Of a DNA stretch of 64,000 nucleotides, positions 17,390 to 27,117 are shown in pieces. The DNA comes from DFXE01 sp032054765. GTDB taxonomy: Bacteria > Bacteroidota > Bacteroidia > Bacteroidales > Tannerellaceae. The stretch lies in assembly GCA_032054765.1 (NCBI GenBank), contig DAMBSC010000013.1:66964-130963 (forward strand). Direction: 5' to 3'. The translations under genes and the position numbers were made by a program. The notes under the pieces were generated by a model, which was not told the DNA's origin, searched no databases, and saw only the letters and a list, made by a program, of their open reading frames with translations. Position 1 is the stretch's first letter. Every line of letters begins with the position of its first letter.

Positions 17390-19738
17390 ATGAAAACTAT
17401 CTTACGTAACTTCATTAACGTACTTCGACGTTTCAAAATGGCAACATTCCTGAATATTGCCGGGTTATCAGTAGCGTTTACCGCTGTGATTATCATTATG
17501 ATGCAGGTTACTTATGATCTCGGATTTGATAGCAATCAACCTGAAGCAGATAATATCTATCGTATCGATGCTGTATTAGACGGTCGTCAGTTTGGTGTTT
17601 TACCCCGTCCGTTGATTGAAGATCTCAAGGCTTCTTCACCACATGTTAAGGCCGCTGCTGTTACAAATGTATTTGCAACAGAAATTGTAAGTACATTCTT
17701 TGGTGTTGAAAGGGAGGGTAATATACAGTACTATGCTGAAAAGTTAATGGAAGTATCTACTGATTATGTCGATATCTTCCAGTTTGATATGGTTGAGGGA
17801 TTAGCTAGTCAGATCAGCGAACCGCAAACTATTCTTATACCGGAAAGTATGGCTAAACGAATGTTTGGTAACGAGTCGCCTATTCACAAACAGCTTATCG
17901 AAGAAGAAATTAAGTATATTGTAGGTGGAGTTTATAAAGATTTTCCGGATAATAGCTCTACGAATAACTTTATATATACGAAAATTCCTGACGATCAAAA
18001 TAAAGGAAACTGGGGTAGTTTTAATTATGAAGGGTACGTATTAATAGATCCTTCGGCTAATATGGATGATCTTTTGGATACATTCACAAAGACAATAGAT
18101 CCGAAGGTTTTTGAAAAATCGGGTTTAGTAGGTGTCACTTTTAAAGCAAGTCCGCTAAAAGAGGTTCACTTTAATACACATGTAGAATTTGATTTTACAA
18201 AGAAAGCAAGCCGACAAACGGTATGGGTATTGATGGCGATTGCATTAGTAATTCTACTTATTGCTGCAATTAATTTTACGAATTACAGTATTGCATTAAC
18301 ACCCTTACGCATTAAAAGCATAAACACTCAAAAAGTATTAGGCGCTTCAGAAAGCAGGTTACGCAGTTCTTTAGTAGTTGAGGCTATATTGACCTGCTTA
18401 TTGGCCTGGGGATTGGCAATTCTGATCACCTATCTGGTATCTATGAGTTCAGTATCCCAGATACTAAGTGCTGATATGACATTAAATAAAAATTGGGATT
18501 TACTTTGCGGAGTCGGTTTGATAGCCTTACTAGTTGGTGTTTTTGCCGGCGTCTATCCTGCGTTTTATATCACGTCTTTTGCTCCGGCTTTAATACTAAA
18601 GGGAAGTTTCGGACTGTCACCCAAAGGGCGACAGTTACGTAATACATTAGTTGGTATTCAGTTTGTTGCTTCTTTTGCTTTGATTGTAGTTTCGTTATTC
18701 ATGTATCTGCAAATTCAATTTATGCAGCATTCATCCCTTGGTTTTGATAAAGATCAGGTAATTGTAATCAACCTGAACAGTGATATACAGAATTCCAGAG
18801 AATCATTTGCAAATGAATTGAAATCAAATCCCAATATAGAAACAGTCAGTTATGCCGAGTCACTTATGTCAGGACTTGATTCCTATTCTACATGGTCACG
18901 TAAGTTTAAAGAAGAAGAAAAACTATTTCAGGTAATTGCAGTCGATACTGGTTTTCTACGGACTATGGGCATTCAACTTTTAGATGGTCGTGATTTGATG
19001 TTATCAGACAAGTTTAGTGATGATCCAGTCTTTATTTTTAATGAGAAAGCACGTGATGAGTTTGGACTCTCATTGGGTGATAAATCTCAATATCAGGAAG
19101 AAGTTATCGGATTTATTCCTGATATTAAAGTTACTTCACTACGTAAGGAAGTCGAGCCGATGGCTTTTGTATATGCCAGTCATAACTATACCGGCGGAGT
19201 GCGTTGGGGCTATATCCGTGTAAAAGCAGGTAGTGATTTAAAAGACGCTATGCAATATGTAAACAATACGTTGGCGAAATTTTCTCCCGGATTCCCTTTC
19301 AATGTACGTATCTACGATAATATCCTGAACAATGTATATATGAAAGAAACCAACCTGACATTGATGATCACCTGGTTTAGCTTGATAGCTGTATTGATTT
19401 CTATGGTGGGAGTATTCGGACTGGTTGTATTTGAAAGCGAATATAAGCGCAAAGAGATTGGTGTTCGAAAAGTATTAGGATCTACAACCGCGCAAATTCT
19501 GGCCATGTTTAATATACGCTATGTACGTATTCTGACCATATGTTTCCTATTGGCAACACCTATAGCCTGGTATACCGTAGCCCGCTGGCTGGAGAATTTT
19601 GCCTATCGCACACCAATATACTGGTGGGTATTCTTGTTCTCCTTCCTGATTATTACGGCTATCACTATGGCAACCGTAACATTTCAAAGCTGGCGTGTGG
19701 CAGATGCGAATCCGGTGGATAGTTTGAAAACAGAATAA
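17390..19738 (+). CDS. MacB/FtsX-type ABC permease 5
   Basis: 782 residues, subfamily B. N-terminus MKTILRNFINVLRRFKMATFLNIAGLSVAF with TM1 at about 19-40. Periplasmic MacB-like domain to about 275, then a TM cluster with MKSINTQKVLG-type loop (here RIKSINTQKVLGASE). The second half starts with FGLSPKGRQLRNTLVGIQF, and YKRKEIGVRKVLGSTTAQI follows TM6 at about 686. Tail NPVDSLKTE. Translation may be independent of the ATPase because the 210-nt gap holds a strong palindromic array. It precedes permease 6 by 99 nt. Confidence 0.92.
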   Translation: MKTILRNFINVLRRFKMATFLNIAGLSVAFTAVIIIMMQVTYDLGFDSNQPEADNIYRIDAVLDGRQFGVLPRPLIEDLKASSPHVKAAAVTNVFATEIVSTFFGVEREGNIQYYAEKLMEVSTDYVDIFQFDMVEGLASQISEPQTILIPESMAKRMFGNESPIHKQLIEEEIKYIVGGVYKDFPDNSSTNNFIYTKIPDDQNKGNWGSFNYEGYVLIDPSANMDDLLDTFTKTIDPKVFEKSGLVGVTFKASPLKEVHFNTHVEFDFTKKASRQTVWVLMAIALVILLIAAINFTNYSIALTPLRIKSINTQKVLGASESRLRSSLVVEAILTCLLAWGLAILITYLVSMSSVSQILSADMTLNKNWDLLCGVGLIALLVGVFAGVYPAFYITSFAPALILKGSFGLSPKGRQLRNTLVGIQFVASFALIVVSLFMYLQIQFMQHSSLGFDKDQVIVINLNSDIQNSRESFANELKSNPNIETVSYAESLMSGLDSYSTWSRKFKEEEKLFQVIAVDTGFLRTMGIQLLDGRDLMLSDKFSDDPVFIFNEKARDEFGLSLGDKSQYQEEVIGFIPDIKVTSLRKEVEPMAFVYASHNYTGGVRWGYIRVKAGSDLKDAMQYVNNTLAKFSPGFPFNVRIYDNILNNVYMKETNLTLMITWFSLIAVLISMVGVFGLVVFESEYKRKEIGVRKVLGSTTAQILAMFNIRYVRILTICFLLATPIAWYTVARWLENFAYRTPIYWWVFLFSFLIITAITMATVTFQSWRVADANPVDSLKTE

Positions 19739-19741
19739 AAA

Positions 19742-19831
19742 TAACGATTAACGATTAGTGATTAACGTTTAATTTTAGGCAAATTATTAATCATTAATTA
19801 CTAATCACTAATCGTTAATCACTAATCACTA
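19742..19831. repeat. 7-nt-periodic hairpin between permeases 5 and 6
   Basis: The left arm (19742-19773) is built from GATTAAC/GATTAGT heptamers. The right arm (about 19786-19831) is the complementary series (TAATCAC, TAATCGT). It ends 6 nt before the ATG of permease 6 and could form a long imperfect stem in the mRNA. A sister copy lies at 24574. Confidence 0.75.
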
Positions 19832-19837
19832 TAAAAG

Positions 19838-22204
19838 ATGAAAACGATAATACGAAACTTTATCAGTGTGTTGAGACGTTTTAAGATGGCAACTATCTTA
19901 AACGTATTAGGTCTTTCCGTTGCTTTTGCAGCATTTATTGTCATAATGATGCAGTTGGATTTTGATTATAATTATGATAAGAGCCATAAAGATCATGATC
20001 GTATTTTTCGGGTTGAAGTCATATTTGGAAGTACTGCACAGCCGATTGTTTCCCGTCCTATGGCAAATGCCATTAAAACCTCCTCACCACATATTCAGGC
20101 AGGATCTTTGTATGTTCCGTTTATTCCTCCAATATCTTTAGTGATAGAACAAGATGGTGTCCGTAAAAATTATAAAGAAAAATTAGTCAGATGTGAAGCA
20201 TCTATTACAGATGTATTCGATTTTGAAATGATAGAAGGGGCTGTTAAAGCGCTGGAAGATCCGGAAAAAGCACTAATTGCAGAAAGTATTGCGAAGAAAA
20301 TATTTGGCTCACAGTCGCCGGTTGGGTTAACATTCAAAACAAGCAGCGATCCTTTTAATCAAGAAGAAAAAAGTTATACGATAGCAGGTGTATACAAAGA
20401 TTTTGCAGAAAATTCTGTACTCCGGAATGGTATATATATAACAATACCCAAAGACGAAAACAAAGATGCCTGGGGGAATAGTAGTTATGAATTTTATATC
20501 AAAGTTGATCAACCGGGTAATAGTACTCATTTGATGGAAAATTTTAAAGCCAATTTTGATTATTCTGTATTAGGTAATTCGCTGACCTGGGTAGAAAACG
20601 CCGATTTTCGCTTGACTCCTTTGACTGAAGTACACTTTACAAATGACACCATTTATGACTTTGGTGCGAAATCAAGCCGCCAAACCTTATTGGTTTTATT
20701 GGCGATTGCTTTGATTATAGTAATAATTGGTGGAATAAATTATACAAATTTCAGTACAGCTCTAACCCCGATGCGTATAAAAAGTATAAATACGCAAAAA
20801 GTATTAGGCGGAACGGATAGAAAAATTCGTTTATCCCTAATAATTGAAGCCGCAAGTGTTTCAATGATCGCTTACCTTATTTCTTTATTACTGGTTTATT
20901 TAACCAATTATACCTTTATACATGCATTACTGAATGCCGCTCCAATACTTACCAATTATCCTTTAATAGTTTTAGGGACGGGAGTAATCGCATTAGTTAC
21001 AGGTTTATTGGCCGGACTCTACCCTTCCTACTATATGACATCTTTCCAGCCGGCTTTGGTATTAAAAGGGAGTTTTGGTCTTTCACCCAAAGGGAGGCAA
21101 ATGCGGAATGTCTTAATAGGGATACAGTTTATAGCTTCATTCGCTCTAATTATTGGAGCTTCTTTTATGTATCTTCAAAATCGCTATATACAAAATACCC
21201 CTTTAGGTTATGATAAAGATGAATTAATAGTTACCGACATCAGTAAAACACTTAACAATAACCTGGATGCTTTTATTAATAAACTTAAAACATTCTCAGG
21301 CATAGAGGGAGTAACACATGGTCAAATGTTACTTGCCAGCCAGCAACAATATATGGGATGGGGACGGCATTACAGGGACGGAACTATTAATTTCCAATGC
21401 CTTCCGGTAGATTATACTTTCCTGAAAGTAATGGGAATTCCGATTACGGAAGGTCGTGATTTCAGGGAAGAAGATCAGTTAACACGATACGGTGCTTTTA
21501 TCTTTAATGAAAAAGCTCGTTCACAATTTGATATGTTACTTGGGGATAGAGTGGATAGTACGGAGATTATCGGTTTTATACCTGATGTAAAATTTGCTAC
21601 TTTACATATTGAAGTCGAACCAATGGCATTTTATTTATGGGGAACTCAGAACTGGGGATTGGCTCCACAATATGCATATATAAAGGTAAATGCCGGAACG
21701 GATTTACGCGCTGCTATGACTTATGTAAAAGAAACACTGACCGATTTTGATCCTGAATTTCCGTTTGAAGTCAGGTTTTACGATGAAATACTAAATAATA
21801 CATATGTGAAGGAAAGAAGTTTTACTTCCTTAATAACGCTCTTTAGTCTCATAGCCATATTTATTTCTATTGTCGGCGTCTTCGGACTAGTCGTATTTGA
21901 TACCGAATATCGTAGGAAAGAGATAGGAATACGTAAAGTTTTAGGTTCTACAACGGAGCAAATCCTAATCCTATTTAATAAAACATATATTCGTATACTC
22001 TGTCTTTGTTTTGCACTTGCAGCTCCTGTTGCCTATTATGCGGTAGTCCGATGGCTTGAAAACTTTGCTTATAAAACACCTGTGTATTGGTGGGTATTCC
22101 TGATCTCCTTTATTATTGTTTCTGTAATTACAATAATAACTGTAACATTCCAGAATTACTGGGCTGCGAATGATGATCCGGTAAACAGTTTGAAAAATGA
22201 ATAA
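19838..22204 (+). CDS. MacB/FtsX-type ABC permease 6
   Basis: 788 residues, subfamily B, closest to permease 7. Both share MKTIIRNFxSVLRRFKMAT at the N-terminus, LNVLGLSVAFAAF in TM1, SLYVPFIPP/ALYVPYLSP in the first periplasmic domain and a nearly identical C-terminal 80 residues. TM2 begins at about 283 after SSRQTLLVLLAIAL. The ATPase-contact motif is RRKEIGIRKVLGSTTEQIL, and the tail is DDPVNSLKNE. Only 12 nt separate it from permease 7. The DNA of its last membrane segment (22085-22158) matches permease 7 at 73 of 74 positions, pointing to recent exchange. Confidence 0.92.
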   Translation: MKTIIRNFISVLRRFKMATILNVLGLSVAFAAFIVIMMQLDFDYNYDKSHKDHDRIFRVEVIFGSTAQPIVSRPMANAIKTSSPHIQAGSLYVPFIPPISLVIEQDGVRKNYKEKLVRCEASITDVFDFEMIEGAVKALEDPEKALIAESIAKKIFGSQSPVGLTFKTSSDPFNQEEKSYTIAGVYKDFAENSVLRNGIYITIPKDENKDAWGNSSYEFYIKVDQPGNSTHLMENFKANFDYSVLGNSLTWVENADFRLTPLTEVHFTNDTIYDFGAKSSRQTLLVLLAIALIIVIIGGINYTNFSTALTPMRIKSINTQKVLGGTDRKIRLSLIIEAASVSMIAYLISLLLVYLTNYTFIHALLNAAPILTNYPLIVLGTGVIALVTGLLAGLYPSYYMTSFQPALVLKGSFGLSPKGRQMRNVLIGIQFIASFALIIGASFMYLQNRYIQNTPLGYDKDELIVTDISKTLNNNLDAFINKLKTFSGIEGVTHGQMLLASQQQYMGWGRHYRDGTINFQCLPVDYTFLKVMGIPITEGRDFREEDQLTRYGAFIFNEKARSQFDMLLGDRVDSTEIIGFIPDVKFATLHIEVEPMAFYLWGTQNWGLAPQYAYIKVNAGTDLRAAMTYVKETLTDFDPEFPFEVRFYDEILNNTYVKERSFTSLITLFSLIAIFISIVGVFGLVVFDTEYRRKEIGIRKVLGSTTEQILILFNKTYIRILCLCFALAAPVAYYAVVRWLENFAYKTPVYWWVFLISFIIVSVITIITVTFQNYWAANDDPVNSLKNE

Positions 22205-22216
22205 ATCAATAAAAAC

Positions 22217-24571
22217 ATGAAAACTATCATAAGAAACTTTCTCAGTGTATTAAGACGCTTCAAGATGGCGACATTGCTGAATGTGCTGGGTTTATCGGTC
22301 GCCTTTGCTGCCTTTATTTTAATCATGGTGCAGTTGGATTATGATTGGAATTTCGATCGTTTTCATACAAATAGTGATCGTATCTATCGTGTGGAGGTAA
22401 TTGAGGATGCTACCCCTCAAGCTGTACTTTCGCGTCCGTTAGCAGATGTTATCAAGTCCTCCTCGCCACATATACAGGCCGGAGCATTATATGTTCCTTA
22501 TTTGTCACCACTCTTCTTTACAATGGAAGAAGGTGGGGAACGTAACAGCTATAAGGAAAAATTTGTACGTGTAGAATCTTCTATTACTGAAATTTTTGAA
22601 TTTCAGATGGTTGAAGGCTTGAGTACCGCTTTGGAGCAACCCGAAAATGTACTGCTGCCGGAGAGTATTGCCCGGAAATTATTCGGTAACGGATCTGCCA
22701 TTGGAAAAACATTGAATGTATCCATGGAAATATTTGATATTGTTGAACAGAACTTTATTGTCGGAGGTGTATATAAAGATTTCCCTGCTAATTCTGTAGT
22801 GCTGAATGGTATCTATATCCCTATCCCCAAAGAAGAAAATAGCGGACGCTGGGGGGATGAAAAATATGAGCTCTATATCCGGATCGATAATCCGGCAAAT
22901 AGTACCTATTTAATGGACAATTTTAAAAAGAATTTTGATTTTTCCGCTTTGGGGGATTATGCATGGGTAGGTGATGTCGACTATCGTTTAACACCTCTTC
23001 CGGATATTCATTTTTCAAAAGATGTGATTTATGACCTTAGTCCAAAAACCAGCCGGCAGACATTACTTGTTTTATTGGCAATAGCGTTGACTATCCTTAT
23101 AATTGCGGCTATAAATTATACTAATTTCAGTACGGCGCTGACCCCGATGCGTATCAAAAGCATCAATACACAGAAAGTCTTAGGCGGAGAGCAAAGTAGG
23201 ATTCGCTTGTCATTAATAATAGAAGCCGCAGGCATTGCTCTGGTAGCTTATGGTATGGCTCTTCTGTTTGTCTATGTGGCAAACTATACATTTATAAGTT
23301 CTCTGCTTAGTACGAAACCTATATTGATACATTATCCCGGAATTGTAACAGGAACCGGGATTATAGCCTTGCTTACAGGTGTAGTAGCGGGGTTGTATCC
23401 ATCTATTTATATGACATCTTTTCAACCGGCATTAGTTTTGAAAGGTAGTTTTGGTTTATCTCCTAAAGGCAGACAGTTAAGGAATATTCTGATCAGTGTG
23501 CAGTATGTCGCTTCATTTGCCCTTATTATCGGAGCTTTTTTTATGTATTTACAGAACCGTTATATACAAAATACTCCGTTAGGATATGATAAAGATCAAT
23601 TGGTAATAACAGATCTAAATCAAACCGTTTATAAAAGCCTCGATGCATTTACAGACAAAATAAAGACCTTCTCCGGTATAACAGATGTTACGTATGGAGA
23701 GGTTTTGCTTGGCAGTATGCAGCAGTTTGGTGGATGGGAGCGTAATTATAAGGGGAGCACAATTAAATTTGAGCCCCTTCCTGTTGATTATACATTCCTG
23801 AAAGTGATGAATATTCCGGTTTCAGAAGGAAGGAATTTTAGAGAAGAGGATCAGAAAACAACCTCGGGGGCTTTGATATTTAATGACAGAGCTCGTCAAA
23901 AGTACAATCTACAGCTGAACGATAAGGTAGACAATATGGAGATAATAGGTTTTATGCCAGATATTAAGTTTGCGACATTCCATGTAGAAGTAGAGCCGAT
24001 GGCCTTCTATGTAGGAAAGTATGAACTGTTACCTCAATACGCTTATATTAAAGTAAGTGGCGGAACAAACCTACATGCCGCCATGGATCATGTCAAAAAA
24101 ACATTGGATGATTTCGATTCGACTTATCCATATCAGGTAAAATTCTATGATCAAGCGTTAAATACTGCCTACGAAAAGGAAAGAAATCTGACCTCCATGA
24201 TAACCTTGTTCAGTTTGATTGCGATATTTATCTCTATTGTCGGAGTATTTGGATTGGTAGTATTCGATAGTGAATATCGTAAGAAAGAAATAGGAATACG
24301 CAAGGTTTTAGGTTCTACTACAGAGCAAATACTTATACTATTCAATAAGACCTATATACGCATTCTTTGTCTTTGTTTCATATTATCTGCTCCTTTCGCC
24401 TATTATGCGGTAGTTAGCTGGCTGGAAAATTTTGCTTACAAAACGCCTATATATTGGTGGGTATTCCTGATCTCCTTTGTTATTGTTTCTGTAATTACAA
24501 TAATAACTGTAACATTCCAGAATTATCGGGCCGCGAATGATAATCCGGTAAATAGTATAAAAACAGAATAA
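22217..24571 (+). CDS. MacB/FtsX-type ABC permease 7
   Basis: 784 residues, subfamily B. TM1 at about 19-40 (TLLNVLGLSVAFAAFILIMVQL), first periplasmic domain to about 275, TM2-4 between about 280 and 410, TM5 after GLSPKGRQLRNILISVQY, second periplasmic domain to about 655, and TM6-8 with YRKKEIGIRKVLGSTTEQIL. The C-terminus is NPVNSIKTE. It follows permease 6 by 12 nt with no hairpin between them, unlike the other gaps in this unit, so the pair is likely translated from one uninterrupted message. Confidence 0.92.
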   Translation: MKTIIRNFLSVLRRFKMATLLNVLGLSVAFAAFILIMVQLDYDWNFDRFHTNSDRIYRVEVIEDATPQAVLSRPLADVIKSSSPHIQAGALYVPYLSPLFFTMEEGGERNSYKEKFVRVESSITEIFEFQMVEGLSTALEQPENVLLPESIARKLFGNGSAIGKTLNVSMEIFDIVEQNFIVGGVYKDFPANSVVLNGIYIPIPKEENSGRWGDEKYELYIRIDNPANSTYLMDNFKKNFDFSALGDYAWVGDVDYRLTPLPDIHFSKDVIYDLSPKTSRQTLLVLLAIALTILIIAAINYTNFSTALTPMRIKSINTQKVLGGEQSRIRLSLIIEAAGIALVAYGMALLFVYVANYTFISSLLSTKPILIHYPGIVTGTGIIALLTGVVAGLYPSIYMTSFQPALVLKGSFGLSPKGRQLRNILISVQYVASFALIIGAFFMYLQNRYIQNTPLGYDKDQLVITDLNQTVYKSLDAFTDKIKTFSGITDVTYGEVLLGSMQQFGGWERNYKGSTIKFEPLPVDYTFLKVMNIPVSEGRNFREEDQKTTSGALIFNDRARQKYNLQLNDKVDNMEIIGFMPDIKFATFHVEVEPMAFYVGKYELLPQYAYIKVSGGTNLHAAMDHVKKTLDDFDSTYPYQVKFYDQALNTAYEKERNLTSMITLFSLIAIFISIVGVFGLVVFDSEYRKKEIGIRKVLGSTTEQILILFNKTYIRILCLCFILSAPFAYYAVVSWLENFAYKTPIYWWVFLISFVIVSVITIITVTFQNYRAANDNPVNSIKTE

Positions 24572-24573
24572 AA

Positions 24574-24654
24574 GATAACGATTAACGATTAGTGATTAAC
24601 GTTTAATCTTTCAATTAGATTGTTAATCGTTAATCGTTAATCATTAATCGTTAT
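24574..24654. repeat. 7-nt-periodic hairpin between permeases 7 and 8
   Basis: The left arm (24574-24608) is almost identical to that at 19742: GATAACGATTAACGATTAGT and onward. The right arm (24618-24654) is a run of GTTAATC heptamers. The stem fills the 88-nt gap and ends 5 nt before the next ATG. Confidence 0.75.
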
Positions 24655-24659
24655 AAAAC

Positions 24660-27038
24660 ATGAAAACGATAATACGTAACTTTCTCAGTGTGTTAAGGCG
24701 GTTTAAGATGGCAACTGTATTGAACGTTGCAGGTTTAGCAGTTGCTTTCGCCGCTTTTATGGTAATTATGATGCAAGTGGATTTTGACTATAACTTTGCC
24801 CAAATGCATGAAAACTCAGATCGGATCTATCGGTTGGAAACAAAATCAGATAAAGGCGGAGTAGCTGTTTTGTCTCGTCCTTTGGTTGAAACATTTGTAA
24901 AATCTTCACCCCATATTCTTGCAGGCTCAATTTGTTCTTTCTGGGGTGAAGAAGTTTTTAGAATAGAAACCGGTGAAAATAAGAATACTTTTGAAGAAGA
25001 ATTGGTTATTGTTAGACCCGAATTTACAGATGTTTTCGAATTTGAAATATTATATGGTTCAACAACAGCATTGGAATCTCCCGAAAGAATATTGATATCT
25101 GAGTCAATGGCTAAAAAAATATTCGGAGACGAATTGGCAATTGATAAAACTATTTACTGGGACCATCCATACGATAATGTTATGATAACCATGACCGTAG
25201 GCGGAGTATATAAAGATTTTCCGAAGAATACATTATTGAAGAATGGTATATACAGGCCGGTTCCTATGGAAGAAGACTTGAATGCATGGGGAAATTCGGG
25301 ATACCAGTGTTTTATAAGATTGGATTCCCCTGAAAACAGTGAATTACTAATAGATAACTTTAAAAAAAACTTTGATTCCTCTATACTGGCGGATGGATAT
25401 AAGTGGGTACTGGATTATAACTTCCGTTTGACGTCTCTTTCCGATATCCATTTTCAGAATGATGTAGAATACGATAATAGAATACCAAAATCAAACAGTC
25501 AGACGTTGCCCGTTTTATTGGCGATAGCTTTTATTGTCATTGTGATTGCGGCAATCAACTTTACGAATTTCAGCACGGCATTGGCCCCTATGCGTATAAA
25601 AAGTATTAATACGCAAAAGATATTGGGAGGTGAAGTCAGTACAATACGTCTTTCCCTCATATTTGAAGCATTAACTATAACTTTTGTTTCTTATCTGATA
25701 GCTTTATTCCTGGTTTATTTATTGCCACTGACACCTATCCGGAATTTACTGGATGCAAATCCTTCTTTGTTACTTCATCCGTTTATTGTAGGAGGAACAG
25801 CGTTATTAGCCATACTAACAGGCCTTGTGGCCGGATTATATCCGTCTTATTATCTTACATCATTTCAACCGGCAATGGTATTGAAAGGAAGTATAAACAG
25901 TATATCTTTAAAAGGACGCTTTAGTTTTTTGCCCAAAAGCCGTAGCCTGCGGAATGCCTTGATAGGTTTACAGTACCTTTCTTCGTTTGCTCTTATCATT
26001 GGTGCTTTATTCATGTTCTTACAAAATAAATATATGCAGACAAACGATCTGGGTTATAGTAAAGACCGATTAATAGTAGCGGATATCAACAAAAATATCG
26101 AGAAAAATATTGAAGCATTTGCACAACAGGTAAAGTCATACGCTGAGATAGAAAATATAAGTTTTTCGCATGCATTGATATCAAGTGATGACCAGTATTG
26201 GGGAAGAGGAATAAGAGTGGGAGAGGAATTTGTAGACTATCAGTGTTTAGTGGTTGAGCCCTCCTTCCTCGATGTGATGGAAATTAAGTTAGTTGAAGGT
26301 CGGAATTTCCGGGATGATGATAAGTTGGTAAAAGGCGGAACGCTTATATTTAATGAAAAGGCACGTGATAAATACCGGCTTAAGGTTGGAGATAAATTAG
26401 GGGATAGTGAAATTGTAGGTTTTGCTTCAGATATTAAATTCGCATCTTTCCGTACAGAAATAGTTCCGATGGCATTCTGGGTAGGTGGACACAGGGAGCC
26501 TGCTCATGCTTATATAAAGGTGAAAGAAGGTTCTGATATGCAGAAAGCTAAGGCGCATATAGCAGGGGTATTAGATTCGTTTGATCAAGGCTATCCGTTC
26601 CATCTTCAGTTCTTCGATAGTATTTTTGAAAACACTTATCTAAATGAACGAAACTTAGGTTCATTGGTCTTTATCTTCAGCTTGATAGCCATCTTTATTT
26701 CAATTGTTGGTGTGTTTGGCTTAGTTGTATTTGATAGTGAATATCGAAAAAAAGAAGTTGGAATTCGTAAAGTATTAGGTTCTACAGTGCGTGAAATAAT
26801 TGTATTATTTAATAAATCATATATCAAAATACTTGCTTTTGGGTTTCTACTGGCCGTACCTGTCTCGTATTACGCCATCATAAAATGGCTTGAGAACTTT
26901 GCCTATAAAACTCCAATGCATTGGTGGGTATTTGCAGTAGCTTTTGTAATGGTGACTATTATAACTGTTTTCACCATAACGTTTCAGAACTGGAGAACAG
27001 CCAATATGAATCCTATAGATACAATTAAAACTGAATAA
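24660..27038 (+). CDS. MacB/FtsX-type ABC permease 8
   Basis: 792 residues, subfamily B. The N-terminal coding DNA 24675-24760 is identical over 86 bp to permease 9, while the periplasmic domains that follow differ. It carries a small insertion in the central linker (SINSISLKGRFSFLPKSRSLRN, about residues 412-433), where its neighbours have only GSFGLSPKGRQLRN; the added residues look like a partial duplication of that segment. The contact motif is YRKKEVGIRKVLGSTVREI and the tail is NPIDTIKTE. Two FtsX modules, eight predicted TMs, no ATPase domain. Confidence 0.92.
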   Translation: MKTIIRNFLSVLRRFKMATVLNVAGLAVAFAAFMVIMMQVDFDYNFAQMHENSDRIYRLETKSDKGGVAVLSRPLVETFVKSSPHILAGSICSFWGEEVFRIETGENKNTFEEELVIVRPEFTDVFEFEILYGSTTALESPERILISESMAKKIFGDELAIDKTIYWDHPYDNVMITMTVGGVYKDFPKNTLLKNGIYRPVPMEEDLNAWGNSGYQCFIRLDSPENSELLIDNFKKNFDSSILADGYKWVLDYNFRLTSLSDIHFQNDVEYDNRIPKSNSQTLPVLLAIAFIVIVIAAINFTNFSTALAPMRIKSINTQKILGGEVSTIRLSLIFEALTITFVSYLIALFLVYLLPLTPIRNLLDANPSLLLHPFIVGGTALLAILTGLVAGLYPSYYLTSFQPAMVLKGSINSISLKGRFSFLPKSRSLRNALIGLQYLSSFALIIGALFMFLQNKYMQTNDLGYSKDRLIVADINKNIEKNIEAFAQQVKSYAEIENISFSHALISSDDQYWGRGIRVGEEFVDYQCLVVEPSFLDVMEIKLVEGRNFRDDDKLVKGGTLIFNEKARDKYRLKVGDKLGDSEIVGFASDIKFASFRTEIVPMAFWVGGHREPAHAYIKVKEGSDMQKAKAHIAGVLDSFDQGYPFHLQFFDSIFENTYLNERNLGSLVFIFSLIAIFISIVGVFGLVVFDSEYRKKEVGIRKVLGSTVREIIVLFNKSYIKILAFGFLLAVPVSYYAIIKWLENFAYKTPMHWWVFAVAFVMVTIITVFTITFQNWRTANMNPIDTIKTE

Positions 27039-27113
27039 CTCAATGACTGAATAAACTGAATAATTGATTGAGAGACCATTCAGTTATTCAGTGATTCAAT
27101 CACTCAATTATTA
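27039..27113. repeat. 8-nt-periodic hairpin between permeases 8 and 9
   Basis: The left arm (27039-27073) contains repeated CTGAATAA words. The right arm (27078-27113) reads as TCAGTTAT, TCAGTGAT, TCAATCAC, TCAATTAT. It begins at the base after the stop codon and ends 5 nt before the start of permease 9. A longer reading frame from a TTG at 27064 runs through this hairpin and is not the likely start. Confidence 0.72.
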
Positions 27114-27117
27114 TAAT

